This document shows, one piece after another, positions 43,370-51,608 of a stretch of DNA of 64,000 nucleotides. The translations under genes and the position numbers were made by a program. Each line of letters starts with the position of its first letter. The stretch's first letter is position 1. The notes below the pieces were generated by a model. The model was not told the DNA's origin. It searched no databases and was given only the letters and a program-made list of their open reading frames with translations. The stretch comes from Lachnospiraceae bacterium A4 (GTDB lineage Bacteria; Bacillota; Clostridia; Lachnospirales; Lachnospiraceae), in NCBI GenBank assembly GCA_000403215.2, contig KE159549.1:256930-320929 (forward strand), written 5' to 3'.

Positions 43370-43415
43370 AAAAGCTGCCACAATGAGGAAAATCTCTGTT
43401 GTGACAGCTTTCTTT
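43370..43415. terminator. Bidirectional intrinsic terminator
   Basis: AAAGCTGCCACAA (43371-43383) pairs with TTGTGACAGCTTT (43399-43411), with A and T runs outside, between two convergent genes. Confidence 0.85.
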
Positions 43416-44891
43416 TCAGTTGTTCTGCGTCAATAACTGCGTCATTTTCTCAACCATATCATTGATCGCGTTCGCCTGTGCGGCGACGTTGGTGGTGTCG
43501 TTTGCATTGCTCTCTGCCATCGCATTGATGGAATTGAACTGCTCGTTTTCACTGCGAATGCTCTCTGCGATATCCTCATTGATGGTGACAGTCTTTTTGA
43601 TAACCTCCGCCTGATTGCTGTGTGCATCACCCATCGTTTGAATGGCGTTGGCAGAGATATTCAACAGTTCTTTCATATCCTTCATGCACGAGATGACATT
43701 GGCAACGTATTCATTCTGTGTGCCGATTTTGGCAGCGTTTTCGCCAACCTGTGTCGTGATATCTGTCACGTTCTGCTGTACACGTTCGATGACGGATTGA
43801 ACGACTTTCAGGGATTCCTGTGTACTTTTTGCCAAGTTGCCTACCTCGGACGCCACGACTGCGAAGCCCTTACCGGCTTCCCCGGCTCTTGCCGCTTCAA
43901 TCGACGCATTGAGAGACAGTAAATTGATGGAATTTGAGATGTCGCTAATTAGTTTCAATGTGACACCGATTTCCTGTACGGCTTCTGAGAGTCTCTGTGT
44001 GATTTCGTTTGTGGTGTTCATGGACTCGGACACTTCGCCGTTAATTGTATGCAAATCTTGCAGAAGCTTCTCGTTTTCTTTGGACTTTTCGTATAAATCT
44101 TTAGAGGAGGCTTCCACCTTGCTGACATTGTCCGCGACGACGCTTTCCCACTCGCGCAGCTCACCGAGATTCTCCATACTCTCGTCTGTCTTGGAGCTGA
44201 GCACATTGTTGCGTTCCACCAACTGTTCACTGGTAGCCGCCAGCTCCTCAGCAGATGCGCTTTCATTTTCGGAGATGGACGACAGTGTCGTACCTGCACT
44301 GGATAAATCTTCGGACAATGCCTGCACTTCATCGAGTACATTTTTCAGATCTTCTTCCTTTTTCTCCACCATGCCAAACAGCAGGGTCGTGCGGTAGCAG
44401 ATAAAGCAGCAGGCAGCGACTAGTACAGTATAGACAATTGTTGTGAAAATCCAGCCGATGACACTGTGGAGTTTTAAAAAGCCCGCTGGAAATAAAATCA
44501 TCATGATCGTGTTGACAACTATGGTGATGATATAGCTGAATTTTAGTACTTCCTGTTTGTAGTAGGGCACTAATAAAAGGGTTGCGACGAAATAATAATG
44601 TGTGATGCACACATAACCGGGACTGTCATTGGTGCAGGACACTGCCACGGTGATGGCGCCAATGATGGGCGGGATACAGGCGTACACATATTTTGTGCGG
44701 TTTCCCAGACTTTTTTCTAATAATTTTGTCACGATCGCGGACAGGCCTGACAGCAGGAAAACGCACTCGCGCGCACCGCCGTTCAAAAAGATCATCACAA
44801 ATGCCCAGCCGGATATGGCAACGCCCAGAATGTAAAGGAATAAAATGTTGTTGATCAGTTTTTCTTCGTTTTTCATTGACAATTGGTCCAT
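43416..44891 (-). CDS. Methyl-accepting chemotaxis protein, membrane type without large periplasmic domain
   Basis: The 491-aa receptor has six hydrophobic segments in residues 15-190 with short loops, then a long coiled-coil signalling domain. The hairpin tip [20 protein letters not shown] followed by [16 protein letters not shown] is the conserved CheA/CheW contact region. AGGAGGAGCG precedes the ATG. The membrane-embedded sensor may respond to membrane potential, a lipid-soluble compound or an interacting protein. No other chemotaxis genes are near. The promoter region 44892-45031 shows nothing further. Confidence 0.93.
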   Translation of the reverse strand: MDQLSMKNEEKLINNILFLYILGVAISGWAFVMIFLNGGARECVFLLSGLSAIVTKLLEKSLGNRTKYVYACIPPIIGAITVAVSCTNDSPGYVCITHYYFVATLLLVPYYKQEVLKFSYIITIVVNTIMMILFPAGFLKLHSVIGWIFTTIVYTVLVAACCFICYRTTLLFGMVEKKEEDLKNVLDEVQALSEDLSSAGTTLSSISENESASAEELAATSEQLVERNNVLSSKTDESMENLGELREWESVVADNVSKVEASSKDLYEKSKENEKLLQDLHTINGEVSESMNTTNEITQRLSEAVQEIGVTLKLISDISNSINLLSLNASIEAARAGEAGKGFAVVASEVGNLAKSTQESLKVVQSVIERVQQNVTDITTQVGENAAKIGTQNEYVANVISCMKDMKELLNISANAIQTMGDAHSNQAEVIKKTVTINEDIAESIRSENEQFNSINAMAESNANDTTNVAAQANAINDMVEKMTQLLTQNN

Positions 44892-45031
44892 GATTCGCTC
44901 CTCCTGACGTTCGTTTTATAATCTTTTCGTGTTGGATTATATACTTATTTTACCATTTTGTTATTTTTTTGTCAATAAAATGGGAGCGCTTACGGCACTT
45001 CATGTAGTACCTCACAATAATTGTGCAGATC

Positions 45032-45072
45032 AGAAAAAGCCGTCTTCTAGACCAAAGGATGCGGCTTTTTCT
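45032..45072. terminator. Intrinsic terminator after the toxin-antitoxin pair
   Basis: AGAAAAAGCCG (45032-45042) pairs with CGGCTTTTTCT (45062-45072); A and T runs allow use on the minus strand for the genes ending at 45113. Confidence 0.75.
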
Positions 45073-45112
45073 GTGTCCTTTGAGGGTTCATGCAATGCCT
45101 CTCAATACAAAA

Positions 45113-45301
45113 TTAGGAAATGTTTGTTTTTCTTTGGGTGTTGCGGTTTTTTGCCGCTAAACGAAATGCTTTTTCCATTGCAGGGGTAAGTTCGGGAGAA
45201 TCTTCATCAAATACAATTTCTTTTTTTGCAGCTTCTTCTATTTGCCTGATTTGTTCTTTTGTGGGTTTTTGGTCTCTATCCAAAGTAACTGTCCGTATCA
45301 T
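45113..45301 (-). CDS. Small antitoxin of a BrnT-type module, 62 aa
   Basis: The ATG at 45301 follows GGAG. The product is MIRTVTLDRDQKPTKEQI followed by an acidic stretch (EAAKKEIVFDEDSPELTP) and a helical, basic end. The IRTVTLD start resembles a short beta strand of a ribbon-helix-helix dimer, but the protein is not a typical BrnA. It overlaps the BrnT-like gene by 26 bp, the usual toxin-then-antitoxin order, so it is taken as the antitoxin. Confidence 0.75.
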   Translation of the reverse strand: MIRTVTLDRDQKPTKEQIRQIEEAAKKEIVFDEDSPELTPAMEKAFRLAAKNRNTQRKTNIS

Positions 45302-45557
45302 AATAAATACTCCTTTCTGTTTTGGTTGCAAGTCTTGCCGATATTAGACGTATGTTTTCCTTTCTTTCTGTATAAACGACGAATAGAATATCATTTACCA
45401 TGCCGATAGTATTATAACGATCTTCATGAATACTATGTTCCATATCATAGATTTCAATGCGTTGTAAATCATTAAAAACAAGTATTGCTGTCTCAAAATC
45501 TATACCATGCTTCGCAAGATTTTGCTCGTTTTTATCTTCATCCCATTCAAATTTCAA
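45276..45557 (-). CDS. brnT: BrnT-family ribonuclease toxin
   Basis: The 93-aa protein matches BrnT: FEWDEDKNEQNLAKHGIDF at the start, the D-x-x-H-S-x-x-E-D-R segment DMEHSIHEDRYNTIG, and RLISARLATKTERSIYY at the end with the catalytic-site Arg. BrnT has a RelE-like fold and cuts mRNA. The start is TTG 45557 after AGGAGGATTTACA; the longer frame to 45719 adds a hydrophobic stretch from noncoding DNA. The antitoxin gene overlaps its end. Confidence 0.9.
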   Translation of the reverse strand: MKFEWDEDKNEQNLAKHGIDFETAILVFNDLQRIEIYDMEHSIHEDRYNTIGMVNDILFVVYTERKENIRLISARLATKTERSIYYDTDSYFG

Positions 45558-45814
45558 TGTAAATCCTCCTGTTTGTGTTGAAATGATACTTATATTATAC
45601 AATATAATGGAAAGAAATAAAAGGACTATAATATATTTGAAGTGTTCAAGTAGAATGGATATTTTATATTGAAGGGAGATATAAAGAGAGAGAAAGAGGC
45701 AGCAGGCTTTTAATTTCATGCTGTCTTTTCAACAGTCAAAAATTTACACGAGTATTAATCAAGCTGATAATTAGATATGCCTATTAAAAGTTAAATGTCT
45801 CTTCTTTAGTTCTA

Positions 45815-45861
45815 AGAAAGTAACTGTTCAGTTTACGAGGCTGAGGACAGTTACTTTCTTG
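45815..45861. terminator. Hairpin overlapping the end of the 38-aa gene
   Basis: AAGAAAGTAACTGT (45815-45828) pairs perfectly with ACAGTTACTTTCTT (45848-45861). Read on the minus strand its 5' arm contains the stop codon of the 38-aa gene. The T run after it is weak. Confidence 0.6.
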
Positions 45862-45967
45862 CATTCTTACCAATCTCATAACCTAATTTATATGCAGCTT
45901 TGCATAAAATACTGGCAATACCTAATCCGTAATAAATAGATTGCAGTGAAATTGTCATCATATGCAA
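45851..45967 (-). CDS. Small hydrophobic cationic peptide, 38 aa
   Basis: TTG at 45967 lies seven bases after AAAGGAG. The peptide reads TISLQSIYYGLGIASILCK with a basic tail (KLGYEIGKNARK). A hydrophobic helix followed by a cationic end, in a transcript closed by a long hairpin overlapping the stop codon, resembles type I toxins (TxpA/BsrG class) or a small membrane regulator. No antisense RNA promoter was identified. An ATG at 45961 is an alternative start. The region 45558-45814 shows no gene. Confidence 0.45.
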   Translation of the reverse strand: MHMMTISLQSIYYGLGIASILCKAAYKLGYEIGKNARK

Positions 45968-46115
45968 TATGTTCTCCTTTCCCAGATTCCTCAAGAGGTT
46001 TCTATGTAAACAGAGCTTGTGCTCTCTGATGGAAGACAAACCGTCCTACCGTGCTTCGGCAGCACCCTTGTATATTCTGCAAAATATCTCATGTATTGTC
46101 AAATAGTTTTAAACG

Positions 46116-46150
46116 AAAGAGGAACAGGCGCGAAGCGCCCATTCCTCTTA
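46116..46150 (-). terminator. Terminator of the rubrerythrin operon
   Basis: On the minus strand AAGAGGAATGGGCGC pairs with GCGCCTGTTCCTCTT over a 3-base TTC loop, then TTTCGTTTAAAA. Confidence 0.75.
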
Positions 46151-46187
46151 AAATTTCTAAATCATGCCGTTTTCGTTTTAATCGAAA

Positions 46188-46727
46188 TTAACCAAAGTAT
46201 CTCTTCAACAAGCCCTCAAACGCCTTGCCGTGTCTAGCCTCGTCTCTTGCCATCTCATGAACGGTATCATGGATTGCATCCAGATTTGCAGCCTTTGCTC
46301 TTTTGGCAAGATCAAACTTACCAGCAGTAGCGCCGTTCTCTGCCTCCACGCGCATCTCAAGATTTTTCTTTGTAGAGTCTGTCACAACTTCGCCTAACAG
46401 CTCTGCAAATTTTGCAGCGTGCTCAGCCTCTTCCCATGCAGCCTTCTCCCAGTAGAGACCGATCTCAGGATAACCCTCTCTGTGAGCCACTCTCGCCATA
46501 GCAAGATACATACCAACCTCGGTGCACTCGCCGTTAAAGTTTGCTCTCAAATCAGCCATGATATCCTCGCTTGAGCCCTGTGCCACGCCAACTACATGCT
46601 CTGCAGCCCAAGTTCTGTCGCCAGCCTGTACTGAGAACTTCTCAGCAGGTGCGTTACACTGCGGGCATTTCTCTGGTGCGCTGTCTCCCTCGTAAACATA
46701 GCCACATACATTACATACAAATTTCAT
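46188..46727 (-). CDS. Rubrerythrin with N-terminal rubredoxin domain (reverse rubrerythrin)
   Basis: The 179-aa protein starts with a rubredoxin domain, C5-x2-C8 and C21-x2-C24, that binds iron, followed by a ferritin-like di-iron domain ([46 protein letters not shown]) with Glu and His ligands. In clostridia the reversed order is typical of NADH-dependent peroxidase systems that remove hydrogen peroxide and oxygen. AGGAGG precedes the ATG. It lies 23 bp after the PerR-like gene and is probably cotranscribed with it. Confidence 0.94.
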   Translation of the reverse strand: MKFVCNVCGYVYEGDSAPEKCPQCNAPAEKFSVQAGDRTWAAEHVVGVAQGSSEDIMADLRANFNGECTEVGMYLAMARVAHREGYPEIGLYWEKAAWEEAEHAAKFAELLGEVVTDSTKKNLEMRVEAENGATAGKFDLAKRAKAANLDAIHDTVHEMARDEARHGKAFEGLLKRYFG

Positions 46728-46750
46728 TTTAAAAATCCTCCTTTATATTA

Positions 46751-47215
46751 TCACTCAGGAAAACAGTTGCAGTCTGGTACAGCCTGTCCGTTTTCCACAT
46801 AGCCATATGATGCCTGTCTTGATGTCTTGTCAAGACAGCTTTTGCAGATACCGCAGAAGTATAGCCGGTGTTCCTCGATTAAGCCGTCAAAACCCTCAGA
46901 TGCCTTCGCATCAATGGCGGCAAAATCAATAGGCTCCATAGGCAGATCAATGACCGCATTGCAGCACGTACATACAAAATGATAATGCGGGCTGGTATTG
47001 AAATCAAAATGGTCAATATTCAAAACCCCAAAACTGTGCTTGGCGATCATGCCAGCCTCCGCCAACTGGTTTAAGTTCCGATATACAGTGCCAAGACTGA
47101 TATTGGGAAACGCCTCCTTCACACTGGTATAGACAGTCTCTGCCGTTGGGTGATCCCTGCGGGATTGTAGGAAGGAGAGGATTGCAGCACGCTGACGGCT
47201 GTACTTCATATTCAT
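46751..47215 (-). CDS. Fur-family regulator, PerR-like
   Basis: The 154-aa protein has a winged helix (RAAILSFLQSRRDHPTAETV, NISLGTVYRNLNQLAEAGM) and the Fur dimer domain with HFDFNTSPHYHFVC, then CTCC and CGICKSC cysteine pairs for the structural zinc. Pairing with rubrerythrin and the Per-like box upstream indicate peroxide-responsive PerR rather than Fur; PerR uses iron-catalysed His oxidation as its sensor. The start ATG 47215 is preceded by AAGGCAGGGG. Confidence 0.9.
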   Translation of the reverse strand: MNMKYSRQRAAILSFLQSRRDHPTAETVYTSVKEAFPNISLGTVYRNLNQLAEAGMIAKHSFGVLNIDHFDFNTSPHYHFVCTCCNAVIDLPMEPIDFAAIDAKASEGFDGLIEEHRLYFCGICKSCLDKTSRQASYGYVENGQAVPDCNCFPE

Positions 47216-47285
47216 ATTACCCCTGCCTTTCTAGTGCACTGAGTAAAAAACAGTGCATTAGATCTACATTTTCTCATTACTAAAT

Positions 47286-47300
47286 CAGTAATGATTACTG
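47286..47300. promoter_or_regulatory. Candidate Per box
   Basis: CAGTAATGATTACTG is a perfect 7-1-7 palindrome whose core TAATNATTA equals that of the Bacillus PerR box. It lies 71 bp upstream of the PerR-like gene, consistent with autoregulation and control of rubrerythrin. Confidence 0.65.
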
Positions 47301-47515
47301 TTATTATATTTGTTTCTCTCTTTTCTGTCAATAGAAAAATAAAATTATTTTCAAAAAATATTTCCTGATTAAAAAAAAATAAAGAAATCTCAAAAGTACT
47401 ATATTTTAAAATCTTATATGCTATACTAAACCTATATTTGAGTTTTTTATTTCAATTTAGTCAGGCTGCTTATTAATTTTTTCGGGCAGGCGCCGGAATG
47501 GAGACGATATTTATT

Positions 47516-48664
47516 ATGAAAAGCAAGACACGCATCAACCTCAAGACAAAAATGATGATTCTCTTTTTGGCGATCATACTGGTGCCGATGATGTGCGTCG
47601 TCATGGTATTTCTGGGGTATGGGTATTCTGTGAATATTGATATGCTTCAGGAACTGAGCAAGAAGGATATCATGATTGGGGCGATGGTCAACAGAAGCCT
47701 GCTGAAGTATATGCTGATTGCCATGGTCATCATTCTGATTATGACGAGTGCGATCATCACCGCATGGCTCAACAAGGACGTGTACAGACCGCTCAAAGAG
47801 CTGAGTGTTGCCATGCAGCACATCTCGGTCGGGGATTTTGATTATCATATGAACGGCGGGCGCGAGGATGAGATCGGACTTCTTTTTGTCAATTATGAGC
47901 AGATGCGTCTCCAGCTAAAGGAAAGTGAGGAGGAGAAGGCTCAGAATGAGAAAAAATCCAAAGAGCTTGTGAGCAATATCTCCCATGACCTCAAGACGCC
48001 GATTACGTCGATTAAGGGCTATGTGGAGGGCATTATGGACGGCGTTGCGGACACGCCGGAGAAAATGGATAAGTACATCAAGACGATCTACAACAAGGCA
48101 AATGATATGGACCGGCTGATTAATGAGCTGACGACTTATTCGGGGATAGACTCCAACAAGATTCCATATCATTTCCATATTTTGAATGTCTCGGATTATT
48201 TTACGGACTGTGTGGAGGAGGTGGGGCTTGACCTTGAATCGAAAAACATACACCTTGATTTTACGAATCTTGTGCCGGCAAATACCTGTGTCGTGGCAGA
48301 CCCGGAGCAGCTCAAAAAAGTGATTAACAACATTATCAGCAACAGCGTCAAGTATATGGGACATTCAAACGGTGTCATTGATATCCGCCTCTTGGATGAA
48401 GGGGAGTCTGTCAAGATTGAGATTGAGGACGATGGAAAGGGCATCGCGTCGAAGGATATCGGCAGTATCTTTGAGCGCTTTTACCGGACAGATTCGTCGA
48501 GAAATTCCTTGCAGGGCGGCAGCGGCATCGGGCTGAGCATTGTGAAGAAGATTATAGAAGATCACGGCGGATATGTGTGGGCGACCAGCAAGGAGGGCGA
48601 GGGAACCTGTATGCATTTTGTCCTGCGAAAGTACACGGAAAAGACAGATGAGGTAGTGATTTAA
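47516..48664 (+). CDS. HAMP-type sensor histidine kinase
   Basis: The kinase (382 aa from ATG 47516, or 388 from ATG 47498) has two membrane helices (about 12-35 and 62-83) with a very short outside loop, a HAMP domain (YRPLKELSVAMQHIS), HisKA with SNISHDLKTPITSIKGY, and HATPase with ISNSVKYM, DDGKGI and GGSGIGLSIVKKI. The short loop suggests sensing within the membrane, as in BceS- or envelope-stress kinases. GGAGACG before 47516 favours that start. The OmpR-type regulator 48 bp downstream is its partner. Confidence 0.93.
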   Translation: MKSKTRINLKTKMMILFLAIILVPMMCVVMVFLGYGYSVNIDMLQELSKKDIMIGAMVNRSLLKYMLIAMVIILIMTSAIITAWLNKDVYRPLKELSVAMQHISVGDFDYHMNGGREDEIGLLFVNYEQMRLQLKESEEEKAQNEKKSKELVSNISHDLKTPITSIKGYVEGIMDGVADTPEKMDKYIKTIYNKANDMDRLINELTTYSGIDSNKIPYHFHILNVSDYFTDCVEEVGLDLESKNIHLDFTNLVPANTCVVADPEQLKKVINNIISNSVKYMGHSNGVIDIRLLDEGESVKIEIEDDGKGIASKDIGSIFERFYRTDSSRNSLQGGSGIGLSIVKKIIEDHGGYVWATSKEGEGTCMHFVLRKYTEKTDEVVI

Positions 48665-48712
48665 TAAGTTTTATTAGAGAAGTATATATTGTAATAGGAA
48701 AGGAAAGTGTGT

Positions 48713-49402
48713 ATGAGCAGAATTTTAATTGTGGAGGATGAGGAGGCAATCGCTGAGCTTGAGAAGGATTATCTGGAGCTCAATGACTTTGAGGTCAAGA
48801 TTGAGAACAGCGGAGACACAGGTCTTGCAACTGCGCTGGCAGAGGAGTTTGATCTGATTATCCTGGACTTGATGCTTCCGGGGATTGACGGGTTTGAGAT
48901 CTGCAAGCGCATCCGCGAGGACAAGGACGTGCCCATTTTGATGGTTTCCGCCAAGAAGGACGATATCGACAAGATTCGCGGTCTGGGACTGGGTGCGGAC
49001 GATTATCTGACCAAACCCTTTAGTCCAAGCGAGCTGGTGGCGCGCGTGAAGGCGCATATGGCGCGCTACAACCGTCTGGTGGGCAGCCATATGAAAGAGA
49101 ATGATGTGGTGGAAATCAGAGGAATCCGCATCGACAAGACCGCGCGGCGCGTTTTTGTGGACGGCGAGGAGCGCAACTTTACGACAAAAGAATTTGACCT
49201 TCTGACCTTCCTTGCTGAAAATCCAAACCATGTTTTTACAAAAGAGGAAATATTCAGGGAAATCTGGGACATGGATTCCATCGGCGATATCGCTACCGTG
49301 ACGGTGCATATCAAGAAAATCCGTGAAAAAATCGAGACAGATACCTCCAAACCGCAGTATATCGAGACTATCTGGGGTGTGGGTTACCGCTTTAAATTAT
49401 AA
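48713..49402 (+). CDS. OmpR/PhoB-family response regulator
   Basis: The 229-aa regulator has a receiver domain (ILIVEDEEAIAELEKDYL, phosphoacceptor in LIILDLMLPGIDG, Lys in YLTKPFSPSEL) and a C-terminal winged helix (TTKEFDLLTFLAENPNHVF, VTVHIKKIREKI, YIETIWGVGYRF). GGAAAG lies before ATG 48713; the GTG at 48707 is a weaker alternative. It forms an operon with the upstream kinase, which comes first, the reverse of the usual order. Confidence 0.95.
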   Translation: MSRILIVEDEEAIAELEKDYLELNDFEVKIENSGDTGLATALAEEFDLIILDLMLPGIDGFEICKRIREDKDVPILMVSAKKDDIDKIRGLGLGADDYLTKPFSPSELVARVKAHMARYNRLVGSHMKENDVVEIRGIRIDKTARRVFVDGEERNFTTKEFDLLTFLAENPNHVFTKEEIFREIWDMDSIGDIATVTVHIKKIREKIETDTSKPQYIETIWGVGYRFKL

Positions 49403-49437
49403 GCTGGCAATATTTTCATCCGATAGGAATGATAAAG

Positions 49438-50109
49438 ATGGATAAAATGATAGTGTATGAGGACAAGGCGCTGCTGGTCGTGCACAAGCCTGCCGGGATT
49501 GCGACAGAGACCGCGCGGGTTGGGCAGGCAGACCTTGTCTCAGAATTAAAAAATTACCGCCAGAGAAAGGGTGAGGAGCCCTATATCGGTGTGGTGCACA
49601 GGCTCGACCAGCCGGTCGAGGGACTTTTGGTCTTTGCAAAGGACGCCCGGACAGCACATGCGCTTAGCAGCAGCGTGCAAAAGGGCTGTCTGGCAAAAAA
49701 ATATGCAGCGCTCGTGGCAGGGATTCCAGACGCGCAGGAGGGCACGCTCTCGGACAGTCTGTTAAAAGATGGGCGGACGAATTGTTCTGCTGTCGTGCCA
49801 AGCGGTACCAAGGGCGCCAAAGAGGCGTCTCTTTGCTGGAAGCTTTTGCGGCACAACGAGGTATGTTCGCTTGTGGAGATAGCGCTGTATACAGGCAGGC
49901 ATCACCAGATTCGGGTACAGATGGCACATGCGGGTTTTCCGCTGCTGGGAGATTTCAAGTATGGCTCTGATTTGTCAAAACAGTTGTCAAATGAATTATC
50001 TATTAATAGTACAGCACTGATGGCATATGAAATCCGCCTAAAACATCCAGCCACGGGAGAAAAAATGGAATTTTTATTAAAATTAGATAAATTTCAACAA
50101 ATTTTCTGA
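49438..50109 (+). CDS. RluA-family pseudouridine synthase
   Basis: The 223-aa enzyme makes pseudouridine in rRNA or tRNA. VVHRLDQPVEGLLVFAKD holds the catalytic Asp in the R-L-D motif, VHKPAGIATE is the first conserved motif, and TGRHHQIRVQMAHAGFPLLGD is the C-terminal signature. There is no S4 domain, so it belongs to the short RluA group (RluA/TruC-like). Start 49438 is chosen because AGGA sits nine bases upstream; ATG 49429 touches that site. Confidence 0.92.
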   Translation: MDKMIVYEDKALLVVHKPAGIATETARVGQADLVSELKNYRQRKGEEPYIGVVHRLDQPVEGLLVFAKDARTAHALSSSVQKGCLAKKYAALVAGIPDAQEGTLSDSLLKDGRTNCSAVVPSGTKGAKEASLCWKLLRHNEVCSLVEIALYTGRHHQIRVQMAHAGFPLLGDFKYGSDLSKQLSNELSINSTALMAYEIRLKHPATGEKMEFLLKLDKFQQIF

Positions 50110-50131
50110 CAAAAAGAACACACATTAGGAG

Positions 50132-50160
50132 TTGACACATTTTTACAGCATAAGTATAAT
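50132..50160 (+). promoter_or_regulatory. Consensus promoter of the 132-aa gene
   Basis: TTGACA, 17 bp, TATAAT, 76 bp before the ATG. Confidence 0.8.
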
Positions 50161-50235
50161 AAATTTATAGACAAAGGCCTTGTATTTTGCGGGAACTCGG
50201 TTCAAGGGGAATCAATCATACAAAGGAGGCCAGAG

Positions 50236-50634
50236 ATGGATGGAATGCAGAACTGGACAAACTATTTAGAGGTTATGCGCAATCGTCTGCTTCTAGTCCA
50301 TGACGCTGACAGTCTGATTTCGGTATTGACGGATGTCAGGAACATACCGATCGCGCTGTCAACGGTCGAGGACGTGACAGACGGAACTGGGCTGAATATG
50401 TCATTATCGGTAATCTGCTCGGAGGCAAAAGTAGCGGGCAGGGTGATGTGTTTGGTAAGTGATGATATGTTTACGACAGTTCAGCTTAATCTTGACACTG
50501 TAAAGAGAGTAGACTCAAAAATATCAGTGGACGGTAAGGGTGTGGTCATGAAGCTCACAATCAGGAACGGGGCAGAGTTTTTGCTGATGTTCCACACGGA
50601 TTTTGTGGAGGAGGACGCCGAACCCTTGTTGTGA
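50236..50634 (+). CDS. Hypothetical protein, 132 aa
   Basis: The protein is soluble, with alternating hydrophobic strands (GRVMCLVSDDMFTTVQLNLD, GKGVVMKLTIRN, FLLMFHTDFVEED). AAAGGAGGCC precedes the ATG and a consensus promoter lies upstream. No family is recognised. A terminator follows, so it is monocistronic. Confidence 0.7.
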   Translation: MDGMQNWTNYLEVMRNRLLLVHDADSLISVLTDVRNIPIALSTVEDVTDGTGLNMSLSVICSEAKVAGRVMCLVSDDMFTTVQLNLDTVKRVDSKISVDGKGVVMKLTIRNGAEFLLMFHTDFVEEDAEPLL

Positions 50635-50661
50635 CGAAATGGAATGAAAGAGTGAGGAGAG

Positions 50662-50688
50662 GATGCTGTAGAGACGCAGCATCTTTTT
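50662..50688 (+). terminator. Intrinsic terminator
   Basis: GATGCTG (50662-50668) pairs with CAGCATC (50677-50683), followed by TTTTT. Confidence 0.88.
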
Positions 50689-50719
50689 CTTGAATAAGAC
50701 CCATTGGAGGGACGCACAA

Positions 50720-51121
50720 ATGAAATATTGCAAAAAGGCAGCGCTGAAGGTAGAATGCATCGCCTCCAAAGAAGATTTTGACTTCTTTGGCATAACGCTG
50801 GAAGATGTGCTGGACAGGACAGAAGCTGGAACATATTTTCTAAAAAAGGCAAAAGAGCTCTGCGCCATGACGCAGAAGGTCACATGGACGAATATAGCAT
50901 ACACGCTCAATATCACGATGCTTCCTGACGGAAACGTCTCGTTTGAGTTCAGCGAGTGCATAGAGGACTATATTGCCAGCCTGAGGCATTCTGTGGTGAT
51001 GGCGGACGAGCAGACAAAAGGCCCTTTGGAGGAGTTTATACAGGCGCTTGAGGAGGCGGACGAGGACGGGGCACGCAGGCTTGTGGCGCATTTTGAGCAG
51101 AATATTAAAAAAAATTCGTAA
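50720..51121 (+). CDS. MecA-like protein, 133 aa
   Basis: The sequence resembles the N-terminal domain of MecA-type Clp adaptors: FFGITLEDVLDRTEAGTYFL and KKAKELCAMTQKV correspond to the helix-strand region that binds targets. The C-terminal part is acidic and helical (FIQALEEADEDGARRL) and shorter than a full MecA, so binding to ClpC is not assured. GGAGGGACG precedes the ATG at 50720; an upstream in-frame start at 50690 is not supported. Confidence 0.6.
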   Translation: MKYCKKAALKVECIASKEDFDFFGITLEDVLDRTEAGTYFLKKAKELCAMTQKVTWTNIAYTLNITMLPDGNVSFEFSECIEDYIASLRHSVVMADEQTKGPLEEFIQALEEADEDGARRLVAHFEQNIKKNS

Positions 51122-51206
51122 AATAATTCACATTTTCAAAAACATATGTTAAACTAGAATACAAGGGCGCGCGCGGCGTGTTCAGAAAAAAGTGGAGAAG
51201 GTGGAA

Positions 51207-51479
51207 ATGATGACAAAACACAATAAGCTCGTACAGTGGATGCTCGCGCTTGTAGCCGGCGTATTTTTGGCTGCATTTTCGTATGGCGCGTGCACAGCAC
51301 AGGCAGCGGAGACGACTGTGGAGGCGGCGCAGGAACAGGATTCAGCGGACAGCAGTGCTGAGAATGGCGGAGGAGCGATGATTCTTCTGATGGGCGGTAT
51401 GCTGATTATTATTCTTGCAGTGGTGCTCTCGGTGGTCGGTACGTTTGTCTCGTCAGCGGCGATTGCGGACGAGCTGTAA
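51207..51479 (+). CDS. Small secreted or membrane protein, 90 aa
   Basis: It has a signal-peptide-like helix (KLVQWMLALVAGVFLAAFSY) ending in CTAQAAE, where cleavage or a lipobox-like site is possible, a short acidic Gln/Glu/Ser linker (AAQEQDSADSSAENGG), and a second membrane helix (LLMGGMLIIILAVVLSVVG). The topology suggests a hairpin with a small outside loop. The start among ATG 51207, ATG 51210 and GTG 51192 is open. Family not recognised. Confidence 0.65.
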   Translation: MMTKHNKLVQWMLALVAGVFLAAFSYGACTAQAAETTVEAAQEQDSADSSAENGGGAMILLMGGMLIIILAVVLSVVGTFVSSAAIADEL

Positions 51480-51501
51480 TTTAGACAGATTTTTAAATCA
51501 G

Positions 51502-51561
51502 GGTGGTAATGCCACATGCAGGGTCCCTATGGTGGGCGGTGTGCGTCATTGCCATCTTTTT
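51502..51561 (+). terminator. Terminator before proS
   Basis: GGTGGTAATG (51502-51511) pairs with CATTGCCATC (51547-51556) with two G-U pairs, followed by TTTTT. The loop of 35 bases has further pairing potential. Confidence 0.6.
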
Positions 51562-51576
51562 GTGCATACGGGTGCC
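51557..51576 (+). repeat. Post-terminator motif, copy B
   Basis: TTTTTGTGCATACGGGTGCC follows the T run of the preceding terminator, the same placement as copies at 13291 and 54322. Confidence 0.6.
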
Positions 51577-51608
51577 TAGCCCGATTGGCTGGAAAGGAAG
51601 AGTGGAAA

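Noticed and set aside
51495-51608. T-box-like words AGGGTGGTAATGCC and GGTCCCT before proS
   Set aside because: A proS T-box would need about 200 more bases with a specifier loop, but a convincing gene occupies that space; the stem is better explained as the terminator at 51502. At most a decayed T-box remnant.
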